From positions 21,391,661-21,455,660 of the forward strand of contig CM046350.1 in assembly GCA_025403435.1 (NCBI GenBank): 64,000 nucleotides of DNA. The letters run 5' to 3'. This DNA is from Artocarpus heterophyllus (Eukaryota > Streptophyta > Magnoliopsida > Rosales > Moraceae). A program made the translations under genes and the position numbers. Under the pieces are notes generated by a model. It searched no databases. It was given only the letters and a program-made list of their open reading frames with translations, and was not told where the DNA came from. Positions 1 through 11,690 of the stretch are shown here, piece after piece (within the stretch, counting starts at the first letter, position 1; every line of letters starts with the position of its first letter).

Positions 1-2135
1 CCAAATCGAGATACACCTCGTTTTGGTTTCACTTTTAAGAACACAAAGTCTCCGATCATGAACTCTAAAGGTCGCCTCCTCTTATCTGCATAACTCTTTT
101 GTCGACTTTGAGCTGTCTGAAGACGTTCACGAATAATCTGGATCTTGTCCGTTGTTTCTCTGATAAACTGAGGCCCAAGTTCAAGACGCTCTTCCTTTTC
201 AGCCCAACACAATGGAGATCTACAAGGTCTACCATATAAGGCCTCATATGGAGCCATTCTAATACTTGCTTGGTAACTGTTGTTATATGCGAATTCAACA
301 TATGGCAGCTGTGCAGCCCAATTTGTTCCAAAGTCCAGCACACAAGCCCGAAGCATATCCTCGAGAATCTGAATGACACGTTCAGATTGTCCATCTGTTT
401 GAGGATGAAAAGCTGTACTAAAATTCAATTGAGTTCCCAAGGCCCTCTGCAATCCTCTCCAAAATTTCGACGTGAAACGTGTATCTCTATCGGAAACTAT
501 TGACATTGGCACTCCATGCAATGTCACTACCTTTTCCACGTACAATTGACATAATTTTGAGACACTATAATTAGTTCTGATTGGGATGAAGTGGGCTGTC
601 TTAGTTAAACGATCTACAATTACCCAAACGGCGTCATGCCCTATTTGAGTCTTAGGAAATCCAGTAACAAAGTCCATTGTCACATGATCCCACTTCCATT
701 CTGGAATAGGTAAGCTCCTCAACTCGCCTCCAGGCTTTTGATGTTCCGCTTTAACCTGTTGGCACGTCATGCACTTAGAGACAAAGGTTGCTACATCTCG
801 TTTCATTCCTCGCCACCAGTATTGTCGTTTTAGATCCATATACATTTTTGTGCTTCCAGGATGAATAGCAAACTTTGAACGGTGAGCCTCATCTAGCACC
901 GCATGCCTGAGATATGGATCCTCTGGAACAACTAATCTTCCTTTGTAAAGTAAAAATCCTTCTGGCTCAATCTGCCATCCATCCAGTTGTTCTCCATTTT
1001 GTATTTGTTTCCAAACCCTACGTAATCCTTCATCGTGCCATTGTCCTTGTTTTACTTTCTGAATTAACGTAGGAGTTGCTATCACATTGAATAAGAAAGC
1101 TCTCTCGTTATCTTCATAATATTGCAAGTTGAAGTCGGCGATAGTGACTCGTCTCCAATCTTCCAATGCTAAACTGGCTATACGTCCGTTGTTCTTACGA
1201 CTTAGAGCATCTGCCACGGCATTTGCTTTTCCAGGATGATATTGGATACTAAAGTCATAGTCCACCATGTACTCAGTCCATCTTCGTTGCCTTAGATTGA
1301 GATCCTTTTGAGTAAACAAATATTTCAGACTTTGATGATCTGAATATAGCTCGAACTTTGCGCCATATAGATAACATCTCCAAATTTTGAGTGCGAAAAC
1401 CACAGCAGCTAACTCAAGATCATGTGTGGGGTAGTTCCTCTCATGGGGTTTCAACTGGCATGAGGCGTAGGCAACTACTCGTCCATGCTGCATTAACACA
1501 CAACCCAAACCGTTTCCTGAGGCATCAGTGTATACTGTGTAAGGCTCCTCGTTGTTAGGTATGATCAGCACAGGTGCACTAGTGAGTCTTCGTTTCAGTT
1601 CCTCAAATGCTTCTTCACATTTATCATCCCACACGAACTTGACATTCTTCCTTGTGAGTTTTGTTAATGGAGAAGCAATCTTTGAAAAATTCTCTACGAA
1701 GCGTCGATAGTATCCAGCTAGTCCGAGGAAACTTCGAATCTCTGACACGTTCTTTGGTCGTTCCCAATTTAGCACTGCTTCAATTTTGGAGGGGTCCACT
1801 GAGATGCCTTCTTCAGAGACAACGTGTCCAAGGAACTTGACCTTCGTCATCCAGAAATCACATTTTTCTCTTTTTGCATAAAGACCATGTTCTCTCAACG
1901 TTTGTAGAGCGATCCTCAAATGCTCAGCATGTTCTTCTTCGTTTTTAGAATAGATCAAGATATCATCTATGAAAACAATGATAAATTGATCTAAGTACGG
2001 TCGAAAGACACGGTTCATCAAGTCCATGAAAGCCGCTGGTGCATTAGTCAACCCGAAAGGCATGACAAGAAACTCAAAATGACCGTAGCGAGTCCGAAAA
2101 GCTGTCTTTGGAATGTCCTCTTCTCTTATCTTCAG
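1..2135 (-). pseudogene. Reverse transcriptase (rest) - RNase H - integrase, partial at the window edge
   Basis: This continues the frame of the gag-PR-RT stretch after its stop. I translated the minus strand codon by codon and saw no further stop. Landmarks: the RT catalytic FIDDILIYS at about 1973-1947; the RT thumb; the RNase H start YTDAS near 1537-1520; the RNase H end [13 protein letters not shown] near 1250-1200; an integrase zinc-binding domain (two His followed by CMTC) near 860-745; the integrase core with MDFVTGFP near 680-655, [12 protein letters not shown] near 500-465 and the PQTDGQSE segment near 400-375. It ends inside the integrase C-terminal region at base 1. All the catalytic segments I could check look intact. 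The upstream nonsense codon is the only break seen. Confidence 0.85.
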
Positions 2136-4379
2136 TTAGTGATATCCGGATCGTAAGTCAATCTTTGAGAAATAGCAAGATCCTCCTAACTGATCGAACA
2201 ACTCATCAATTCGGGGTAGAGGGTACTTGTTCTTGATAGTCAATCGATTAAGCTGGCGATAATCGACACAGAGCCTCAACGATCCGTCATGTTTCTTCAC
2301 AAAAAGTACTGGAGCTCCCCAAGGTGATGTACTTGGTCGAATAAATCCTTTTTCCAGTAATTCGTCCAACTGCTTCCTCAATTCCACTTTCTCAGCAGGT
2401 GCCATTCGATACGGGGCAATAGAAACAGGCACTGCTCCTTGAGTTAAGTCGATGACAAACTCAATTTCTCTATCAGGCGGAAGTCCGGGCAATTCATCTG
2501 GAAAAACATCTGAAAATTCGTCCACCACAGGAGTGTGAGAGGATAGGTCACTCTTCTTTAGTTCTCCATCTGAAGCAAAGATCGTCCCAAGATTGGTGAA
2601 ATTCCTTCGTCCTCCAATACAAGCCTTTAGTACCGGGGCTGGCGTCACTGTTCCTGTTTTTGCCTGAAATTCGATGACTTGTCCATTCTTGGTGAATAAA
2701 GAGACACGTTTCCTATGACAATCTACTATTGCCTGGTATTTAGTTAGCCAATCCATTCCTAAGATTACATCAAACTCTGTCATAGTTATTACATATAGGT
2801 CAGCCGATAGTTTATGTTCTCCTATAACAATACACACTGATTTACAAATTATGGATACTTCAGCTATCCCGCCCATTGGTGTACTAAGGGTTAATGATGA
2901 ACTACATGTCTCAGTTTCTAATTGTAGTACGGAAGCAAATAACATAGATATAAATGAATGAGTGGCACCAGTGTCAAATAATACATGAGCCCAAGAATGA
3001 GACACGTGAATCATACCGTCTACAACTGAGTGATCAGCCTGTTTTCCTTGTCCAGTTGTAGCCGTAATTGCATAAGCTTGTGCTGGTGCTTTTCCTTTAT
3101 CACTTTTTCCTCGGTTTCCTTGGCTACTACTAGCCTTATTATTATTTCTCCCAGAAAAATATGGCCTTTGATTCACTGAGCCTTGTGGAGTCGGTTGGAA
3201 GTTCTGATTAGCATAAAAATTGGAACCCTGTGGCCGCTGTTGATAGTTGTACTGAGGCTGGAACCCTCGAGGTTGAGTTACTGAGACTTGGGAAGCTGGA
3301 GTGTTTTGCTGAGGCGCTCCACGATTTTGACTCCCTCCCCAAACAGTGGAGCCAAAATGACTTCCTTGTGGCCTTGGTGCAAAGGATGATTGTGTAGGGC
3401 GGTTAGGGCAATTTCTCCTCAGATGTCCCACTTGTCCACAGTTATGACAAGCATACGGTTGGAAACGACCACTGCCAGAAGATCCACCACCAATAGTCAC
3501 TCCACTATGCTGAATGACTTGCCCTTGTGACTTCTCTTTCTTACTTATTTTCCTTTGACGCCCACCAGAACCCTTATACTCTCCATAGGAGTTATTTAGT
3601 TCTGTCTCTGCCCGCTGTGCCGCAGCTACAAGATCAAGAAAATCTGTTGATGGAACAGCAGCTATCATTTGTCTGATTTTCGGCCTCAGGTTATTTCTAA
3701 ATTTTTCGCATCTCGCCATTGGATCCGATACAGCCCCGGGATTGTAGCGAGACAATTCTATAAATCGAGCATGGTATTCAGCAACTGTTGTATCTCCCTG
3801 CACCAGGTTTTCAAATTCTCGCATCATTGCTTGCCTATGGCTCTGAGGAATATAGGTGTTGCGAAAAATGGTTTCGAACTGCTCCCATGTAAGATTCGGC
3901 ACGTCATAGTCGTCTTTCTGAAGATCCCACCATTCTTCGGCTTTACCCTCAAATATATATGTTGAAAAGCTAACCCAATACTCCCGTGGAATCCTCAAGG
4001 TGTCCAACTTCTTTTTGACTGCCTTTAGCCATTGTTCTGCTATGACCGGGTTAGGTTCTCCACTAAATGTGGGTGGTTTCTGCTTCATAAACTCCTTCAA
4101 CAGAGTTAGATGTCGTTGTTCGGGATCACGAACCTCCACAGGTCTTTGCACATTTTGTAATGCTTGAAGAATTTGTCCTAAATTATTTACTTCTGGTGCA
4201 GCTGGCGGGGATTGTGTTGCATGTCGTAGTTGCTCATCTTCTTGAGCTTGTTCCATCGGTTCCGGTTGCTCAACTTCTTGAGCATGTTCAACCGGTTGTG
4301 ACAGCTCAGACGATTGCATTTGACGTCTTGGTGGCATAGTTTCTACTGGCTGCGAAAATTTAACTAGGATCAGTACCAA
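2136..4379 (-). pseudogene. gag - protease - reverse transcriptase (N-terminal part), ended by a premature stop
   Basis: This is a 747-codon open stretch encoding the capsid-like gag protein, the aspartic protease and the start of reverse transcriptase. The likely true start is the MPPRR methionine at residue 15 (4337), a common gag start in this clade. Visible in order: an acidic Q/E-rich N-terminus; the retrotransposon gag domain (about 95-260; EEWWDL and FRNTYIPQS region); a CCHC zinc knuckle C311-x2-C314-x4-H319-x4-C324; a Q/N/G-rich linker; the protease active site DTGA at 469-472; an ILGMDWL segment near 539-545; then RT from about 650, with LCVDYRQLN at 703-711. The frame stops right after KIDLRSGYH with TAA where the family continues. 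The same frame goes on beyond the stop, so this is a point nonsense change and not a frameshift. It would remove RT, RNase H and integrase from any product. Confidence 0.92.
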
Positions 4380-4468
4380 ATGATGATGACATTAACACCT
4401 AACTTTAAAACCATTCCCAAAGATTAATTTTTAAGGTGGTGCTATACCCCCTAGGTTAATCGAACCTA

Positions 4469-4481
4469 GGCTCTGATACCA
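4469..4481 (-). other. Primer-binding site (initiator tRNA-Met type)
   Basis: The minus strand reads TGGTATCAGAGCC seven bases inside the LTR end. This is the usual plant Ty3/gypsy primer site complementary to the 3' end of initiator tRNA-Met. It fixes the element's orientation and the inner LTR border. Confidence 0.9.
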
Positions 4482-4488
4482 AAAATTC

Positions 4489-6455
4489 TGTAACACCCCT
4501 ATGTGGGGGTTAACAGTTTTAAATAAATAAAAATAATTTTAAATTTTATATTATTTAAATCAATTAAACAATGCCCATGGGTCTTTAAACAACAAGAAAA
4601 ATAAAAATAAACGTTTTAAATACAAACCACAGGTTTTAGTGTAGCACCAAATATATATAATTACAGTCATCATCACCATAGTACAATTCCCAAATAACTT
4701 AACACAGCCATAAAAAAAAATAATACAACTCTTACATGTTGTAGATAAGTTGTAATTAAACAGGGTCTTCTAACACGAAAACAGCAGGATTGTTTTCGCT
4801 TATTCCTCTTCAAATATGTTGCACTGAGTTCCACCTGAGATATGAAGATATGATAGGGATGAGCATCGACATGCCCAGTAGGAAAATCATGACTCACCTT
4901 ATGGTTTATCCATTACCACATTAAAAACTGCATGGTTAGTAGGTTACATCATATTCCAGATTATGAGGTTTATTATGATCACATCTTATGGATACCGTAG
5001 TTAATCATTACCAAGTGTCATAATTACACATTTATACAAATATTACCAATCATCATTGTTCCTAGGTATCCATGTTAAATTGAGTATCACTCAACTCATC
5101 GAAACCCAAATGGGCGCACTTGATCACCCTATAAACATTCCAAGGGTGTTCCGGTGAGGGGACATCAAGCCCCGAGTCCTCACCAAATCAATTCCTGTAC
5201 AGTGTGTTCTGGGACTTTCAACCCAAGGAAGCGTCATCACCTTCCCCCTATTTTACCTTTTTGGGTATTCATACCCAAGGACGTAACCGCCGCCCTCTTC
5301 ATGTCTCACCATTTCTCTATATTAAATCATTATTAATAGAGTCAGTTTTCCTAACCATGCTTCTCAATTTATAACATGTGTCAATTCATTATGTTCCTCG
5401 CCGTACAATACAAGACGAGTCCATGTCATAGTTTCATATGTGATACTCATATAATATCAGTTCAACATAGATATATATATATTGCGGCAAAACAATCAAT
5501 TTTAATTCTATAAAAACCTCACAAAAATGAGTAATAGAATCCCTACCTTTCAAGCTTATCAACAATCTTTTAATCCTGGAATCAATTAACGTTAGCTCCA
5601 CACATCCTTGACCCTAAGGCATGCATAAGGACAATTAAAACTAAAGCACAACGTATAATCACATTCATAAGTGAGTTATGTGTAAACCCGTCTACTAGTG
5701 CCATTAAAGTATTTTTATGCATTAAACATGGAGAAAATGCATACTAAAAACTAAGTTTAGATTAAAGAAAACCTACCTCAAAACTTCTTTGAAAAGCACC
5801 AAAGTTTGGGTTATCAATCAAGCTTGAATTAACTTTAAAACCGCCTCGATCATGGTTGGGAATTATAATTGTCTTGGCCACAAAGAGAGCTTTGTGCTCT
5901 ATGTCTTTAGTTAGAAATTTGAAGTGAGAAGGGAGAGAATGAGAACTAGAGAAGAAGGTGGTGATAGTTAAATAAAAAGATATCAAAATGCTTAAGAGGA
6001 ATGAGATGTTTACGGGGAAAATTTGTAAGAAGAAACAAAAGAGTCTTAAAGGAAAATATCATCTTGTCTCCCATGAAGACTTTTAGCAAATAATGCCAAC
6101 ATAATTGAGGGGATAATTGGAGTGAATTATAGAAGAAGATAAGGAAATAATTAATTAGGTGGTTGAGAAAATATCTCCATGTCTTCTATGAATTGACGGA
6201 AAATAATTCAATGTCCCCTTCGGATACCTTTAGCAAAATGAGAAGAAGTCTATATAATTGAGCAATAATTTAGGGAGACAAGTTTGGTAGAAGTAAGTGT
6301 TGGTAAGTTTTGAATGTTTCTTAGGAAGACTTGGTAAGAAAATACTAAAATGGTATTTTTTTTAAATGATCATAAACAACTTAGTAATTTTAAATAGTCA
6401 CATTTTATTCATTAAATTTTACAAAATTATGCCCGTTAAAAATACGGGTGTTACA
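4489..6455 (-). repeat. 5' LTR of the minus-strand chromovirus (1967 bp)
   Basis: The boundaries are TGTAACACCC at the low-coordinate end and GGGTGTTACA at the high end, so the LTR has TG...CA termini, and the primer-binding site lies just inside. Bases 5060-5330 and 5750-5830 match, in inverse orientation, 10640-10870 and 9190-9250 of the solo LTR at 8520-11490, which supports the LTR call and shows a shared family. The internal terminus (4489-4517) holds a C-rich run facing a G-rich run that could fold. It contains no long ORF of its own. Confidence 0.9.
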
Positions 6456-6644
6456 GATGTTTCTCCCAAAAGAATATGATAATTCTAACAAACGTGAAGA
6501 AGACCATTAATTAAACGAAAACGGTGCAAGTTTCTATATGCGCTTAAGTAAAGAACAAAAATAAATATCCTAACGTGATTATGCAGTACCCAAACGTTAA
6601 CTCAAACACACACACACATATATATTACACATATATATATATAT

Positions 6645-7005
6645 TGGTTGTTTTCATTTTTATACTATGTATTTTTAGGTTATCGAAAACTCATATCTTG
6701 TATTTTACACTTTAACACTTTTATACATTAATATTTTAAATTCATACAAAATTTTGATTTTGACTGTATAAAATACTTGAACGTCCTTTACGTTTTGATA
6801 ATTTTACCCTTTTTCAATTTTTATGTATTTTCAATTGTTCCTTAAAGATGTTTAGATCTTTTTGTGGTCATAATTAACTATTGACCAAGAAACGGTAAGA
6901 AAATGCATAAATGTGAAATTTGAAGGTATAAATATAACAAGTTCAAGATTTAGGTGTAAAGTTTTGATGACCTCAAAATACAATGTACAAAAATAAAAAT
7001 AACCC
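6645..7005. mobile_element. MITE-like inverted-repeat element (about 360 bp)
   Basis: The first roughly 60 bases (GGTTGTTTTCATTTTTATAC onward) match the reverse complement of the last 60 (GGGTTATTTTTATTTTTGTAC onward) at most positions. The AT-rich middle has no ORF. Flanks are TATAT-rich, so a target duplication cannot be assigned safely. It sits next to a CA/TA microsatellite at 6606-6645. It could be a non-autonomous DNA transposon or a simple foldback repeat. Confidence 0.5.
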
Positions 7006-7797
7006 TATATTTTTTTATCTAGAAGGGTATTAGAAAACAGTATGCTCATAGAAAATCTTTTTATGAACCACCATATATGACTCTAGCTACCAAATGTGCA
7101 TGCGCTTTTTAATTATTTCATTATTTAATCATTTTGACTTTGGGAACACAAAACTGAAAATGCTATACAATATCTTAACTGGATAATTTTAACTAACAAG
7201 TAATTAACACTCTTGAGTTTACTAATACATAATATATAGCGTAGAATTGGAAAAGGAAATGATTGAAAATACTGTTAAATTAACACATTTTATAAAATCA
7301 GATACGTTTTTTATTTGACATGGAGATTTAAAATCGTGCTTAATAATAGATGAAAAGATCTGGCCTACCTTTTGACTATAATAGTCGATACAACTCCCTT
7401 TTAAGAAGTAAAATTAAAAATTGAAAAAGGAAAAGAAAATAAGAGTTGAATGTTGATTTTTATCCAACTAATTAGCAGGGTCTACTGTAAACAAACCGAC
7501 AAATAAAGATAGGATAAGATCAAGTGTGTACATAGGAGCGTGCAAGCTGTAGAGTTGTGAGGATATGCAAGTAGTGAATAAGCCAACAATACACGTGCTG
7601 GGCATGGTTTTGATCTATAAAATCAAATTATGGACAATGTAGAATGGACAGACCTGTCCCCTTCACCAACCAATTTGATTGCAGACAACAGGCTGGATAT
7701 GGATAATCAATATTCGAATTTCAAAATTTTTCTCCATAGGTCTATTATATAGTCCTACTAGTTGCAGTATTATATATAATATATATATATATATATA
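7006..7797. other. Intergenic, no gene seen
   Basis: AT-rich sequence with no open frame of interest and only a TA-rich tract at 7770-7797. The CA/TA microsatellite at 6606-6645 lies just before the neighbouring MITE-like repeat. Confidence 0.6.
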
Positions 7798-8519
7798 GCC
7801 AAATAGTTTTTGTTTGTTAATTCTCCAAAAATTTTCGAGTATTGCGAGAAGTTTTCATGTATTTTCATATTTCTTTACCAGCAACTGATTCCGATTATTT
7901 ACAATGAGCACGTTAAGTTTATGATATTAGCAAACAAATGTATAGTATTGTTCAAATGTACAGGATATGAAAGCAGGGAAGGAAACGAAGGTTGGTAAGA
8001 AAAGGATAAAATAAGGACGTCAAGAGTGGCTTTTTCTTTTTGGACAATCAAACACTACGCCGTGGGGCTTGGGATATTAACAGATCTTCCATTGGACAAG
8101 AAATGGAATTATGGAACCATCCGCCACTCATGATCTTCAATAATTTTTTTCTTGTTTAAGAATAATGCTAAGAACATTAAGATAGACAGTGAAATCTACT
8201 GTATATTTGTTTCTTGGCGTCAAAGCCAACCCTTTGTCGTTACCATGAGACACACATGTGAAAGTATAGTGCAGGAAGTATAGTACTTTAAACATGGTGT
8301 GATATCCAAGAATTTCTAATGCATTTTAAATGCAATAATTTAATATTTTGATAAGTAATTTAAATACAAATTTTGTAAGCTAAATTTTAGGCTAAAAAAA
8401 TTATTAAGAATTTAAAGACAGATTTTAGCATTATGAAGATTATTACTTTAATTCGATTTTTAGGATAAATTCCATGAAAGTGAATGGGATTTTCAATGTT
8501 AAAAATCATGCCATAGTTT

Positions 8520-11490
8520 TATGGCATCCGTTATTTTCCTAACAGGTATTAAGGTAATTAAATTAATTATTAGCGTGCCAATTAAAAAATTTGTTTCATT
8601 TAAAATCTATTTCACAATATTTAATTCTACTTATTTTTAGAATTTCCTAAAATTTCCTATACTCATTTAGTATATTTACCAAAATGTCTTGGAACTTCTA
8701 ATTAATTACGAAAATATTATTTGGCATTATATGAACTAAAGTCTCCGAAGGAAACATTCACAACCTAACCTACACTCACTTCTATCAACTTTGTCGCCCA
8801 AATTATTACATAATAATGCAGCCTTCTTTTTATTCGGATTAAACATCTCCTCACGTCTGCCTCACTCCCACTCTTTCTTCCTCATATTTTGCTGCAACAA
8901 AACACTAAGAGCAACCAAGAAAACTCAGTCACCATTTCCTTCCTTTGAAGCAAGGAAACTCCTAGCCATACCATAGCAACTAGAGTAGCAAAACGCCCAA
9001 CAAACATGTCTGAAAACACCAAGGAGAGCGGCCTATTTTCTTGCTCGAAGACCACCAAGAACGCTGCTAATAACGTGGTCTAAACCCAGCCAAAATCATC
9101 CAAGGACACAGCCCATATTCTTATCCAAAAACCAGCCAAAATCGTTACCTTCATGGCCAACAAACCCCAAGAGTTCAAGCTTAATTTTTAATCCAAACTT
9201 TGGTGCTTTTCAAAGGAGTTTTGAGGTAGGTTTTCTTTAATCTAAACTTGGTTTTAGTATGTGATTTCTCTATGTTTAATGCATAATTTTCGTGTTCAAA
9301 GTTCATGCAAATTTCTAGTTATGTTAACATGCTATTTAGGCATTTATGAATAAAAAACTTGGGTCTTGAGTTAAAACCCACAACCAACTTTTATTTTGGT
9401 TTCACAACAATGTTAGAAACATGTTAGAAATGTTTAGAACTAGTTTCCATAGCTCTATGATTAATGTTTTAAAGCTTTGAGTTTGAAGAGCAAACTTAAG
9501 CATGTTTTTATCATTATTTATAAGAAGGGCTAGAGATATAGTTTGATTATAATTTCGGTATAAAACTCATGAGAATATGTTTATTCTGATTATATAATGG
9601 ATGCTGCATATTTTAGAATGGTTTTGAGATTTTAAACAAAGATAATATGTTTTGCGTTAAGGAAAAACATGACATTCTATAAACTTTGTAATACCACTAT
9701 GGGCAGTGGCTATTTTTTGAAATTCTGGGATTAAATGAAAATGAATTTTATAAATTAGTTTATATATTTAAAAAGTAGACATCCTAAGCTTTCCAACGAG
9801 CTATCATGAGTCTAAATCGGAGTTGTATTTTATTTTCTATGAATTTTTCAATTTTCAGATTGGAAACTAGTAAACCTGCCGATGGTAGTACACCACCATT
9901 TACCTTAAGTAAACCACTTGTTAACTTGTGTGTTGATTGTAGATAGTGAGTCTACTTTTTATGCAAAAGTATACTACCAGTTTGCCATCGTATACCAGAT
10001 GCTAACTTGAACCAAGAACCCAATTTTGCTCACCTCCTAATTCTTTAATGTCTTGCAACCTTTCCAACACTATCCTAAGTGATTTATGAATCTTATTAGG
10101 GACTAAAACATATAGATTTCCAACACTATCCTAAGTGATTTATAAATCTTATTAGGGACTAAAACATATAGATTACTTGTATACATTTTATATTGTGTTA
10201 ATACAAAAATTGTTTACTTTGGTATTCAAAAAAAATTTGCATAAAAGCTTTATGACACACTAATAAAAATAAATGATGAGTTGACATAATTAAAAAAGTA
10301 GGATTTAAGTTAAAGTATGGTTATTTTATACGTTTTAGGATAACGGCGTACTTAGAGCTTACGTGGTGAATTGTGTAAGCTGAAAATTGTCAATGAATAT
10401 TTGTAAAAGGGTAGGGATTTTATTACTCATCTTTTGTGAGGTTTTGGTAAATTAAAATTTAGTTGTTTTATATTGCAAGATATGTATATGATATTTTGAA
10501 TGTATATGATTATATCTATAACATGATGATGTGGAACTCATCCTGTATTGTACAGCAAGGAACATTATGATTTGACACATATTAATGTAAATTGAGAAGC
10601 ATGATTAAAACTGACTATATAGATAACGAATTGAATATAGAGGAATGATGAGACGTGAAGAGGGCAGCGGTTATGTCCTTAGGCACGAATACCCTAAAGG
10701 TAAAATAGGGGAAGGTGATGACGCTCCCTTGGGCTGAAAGTCCTAGAACGCACTATACAGGAATCGACTTAGTGAGGACTCGAGGCTTGATGTCCCTTCA
10801 CCAGAATACCCTTGGAATGTTTAGAGGGTGGTCAAGCGCGTCCATTGGGTTTCGTTGAGTTGAGTGATATGATATTCTGTTGCACGGTAGATATAGACGA
10901 GTATAATTGAATCCTGAGTATATATGTATATATATATATGTATAGAACTTAGTAATAATGATCATAAGATATCCACCAAAATTGAACATGATAATATTCA
11001 TGAATAATGATTATGAACTAACCTTGTAGGTTTTAATATGGTAATGGTAAAAAAAAAAAAAAAACCTAAAGGTGAGTAATGTTTTCCCTTCTGAGCATGT
11101 TGTCGCTTATTCCCCTATATTTCTATATTTTCAGGACTCACTAAGTGTGAAGTGGCGATGAGACAATAGTTGGGGAAGCTATGTAGCTGTATAACGTTGG
11201 ATTTGCTTTATTTGCTAAGAATGTCTATCATGATAATGTAAACATCGAATGTTACTTTTCTGTGACTGTATTAAGAATTGTTGAGGGTTGGAATAATGAT
11301 TATGACAGTTTTGTATTATTAAATTTATGGTGCTACATTAAACTGTGGTTTAAATTGTTGTTTATATTTTGTTTTGTTTTGAGAGTTTTCAATTAAGTCC
11401 CTGGCAAATTTCTTTTGATGTCTTATTTATATTTTCTAATCTTTATTTTTATTTATTAAAAACTGTTAACCCCCACTTAAGGGTGTTACA
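8520..11490 (+). mobile_element. Solo LTR of a chromovirus (2971 bp) with 5-bp TSD
   Basis: The right end reads GGGTGTTACA (to 11490). The left end, TATGGCATCCGTTATTTT, aligns with the LTR start TGTAACACCCGTATTTTT of the neighbouring minus-strand element, with TG changed to TA. The flanks are AGTTT at 8515-8519 and AGTTT at 11491-11495, a perfect 5-bp duplication. The intact paralogue at about 12414-12428 (CATAGTCTTAAATAA) shows the unoccupied site. There is no internal coding region, so this is a solo LTR left by recombination between two LTRs. It is in opposite orientation to the 4489-6455 LTR. Confidence 0.88.
10061..10172. repeat. 56-bp tandem duplication inside the solo LTR
   Basis: A 56-base unit beginning TTTCCAACACTATCCTAAG occurs twice in a row with a single G/A difference (TTATGAATC against TTATAAATC). 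It is a local duplication, younger than the LTR. Confidence 0.95.
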
Positions 11491-11690
11491 AGTTTTAAAT
11501 AAGGAGGGAATGATATGAAAAATAAGCTAGAAAGATTAATTGTTACAGAGTGTGTTGCAATAAATTTTAAGATAGAAATACAACATAAGAAAAAACATAG
11601 TATAGAAATCATGTAGTATAAGGATAATGTAGTGTAAAGATTACACTGATAAAATTATGTAGTACACTGATAAAGTTATAATATATATAT

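Larger units (their letters stand above)
1..6455 (-). mobile_element. Ty3/gypsy retrotransposon, Tekay/Del-like chromovirus (5' part; 3' end off window)
   Basis: Read on the minus strand, the order is LTR (6455 to 4489), primer-binding site (4481 to 4469), gag, protease, reverse transcriptase, RNase H and integrase, leaving the window at base 1. This domain order is that of Ty3/gypsy elements. The LTR of about 2 kb, the initiator-Met-type primer site and the RT/integrase motifs fit the Tekay (Del) chromoviruses. The C-terminal chromodomain that would settle the clade, and the 3' LTR, lie outside the window. Apart from one in-frame stop near 2138 I read the pol frame open to base 1, so the insertion is fairly young compared with element X at 58-62 kb. 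The five bases next to the LTR (6456-6460, GATGT) would be one copy of the target-site duplication; the partner is off window. Confidence 0.93.
7798..11690. repeat. Tandem duplication copy 1, split by a solo LTR
   Basis: Bases 7798-8519 match 11692-12419, and 11496-11690 match 12425-12600, so copy 1 is one unit of about 0.93 kb interrupted by the 8520-11490 LTR. Both copies carry a short reading frame (from 7921 and from 11807) with an RVAFSFWTIKHYA segment. In copy 1 it is stopped at 7998. I do not recognise it as any known protein, and the frame is too short to call a gene. Confidence 0.85.
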
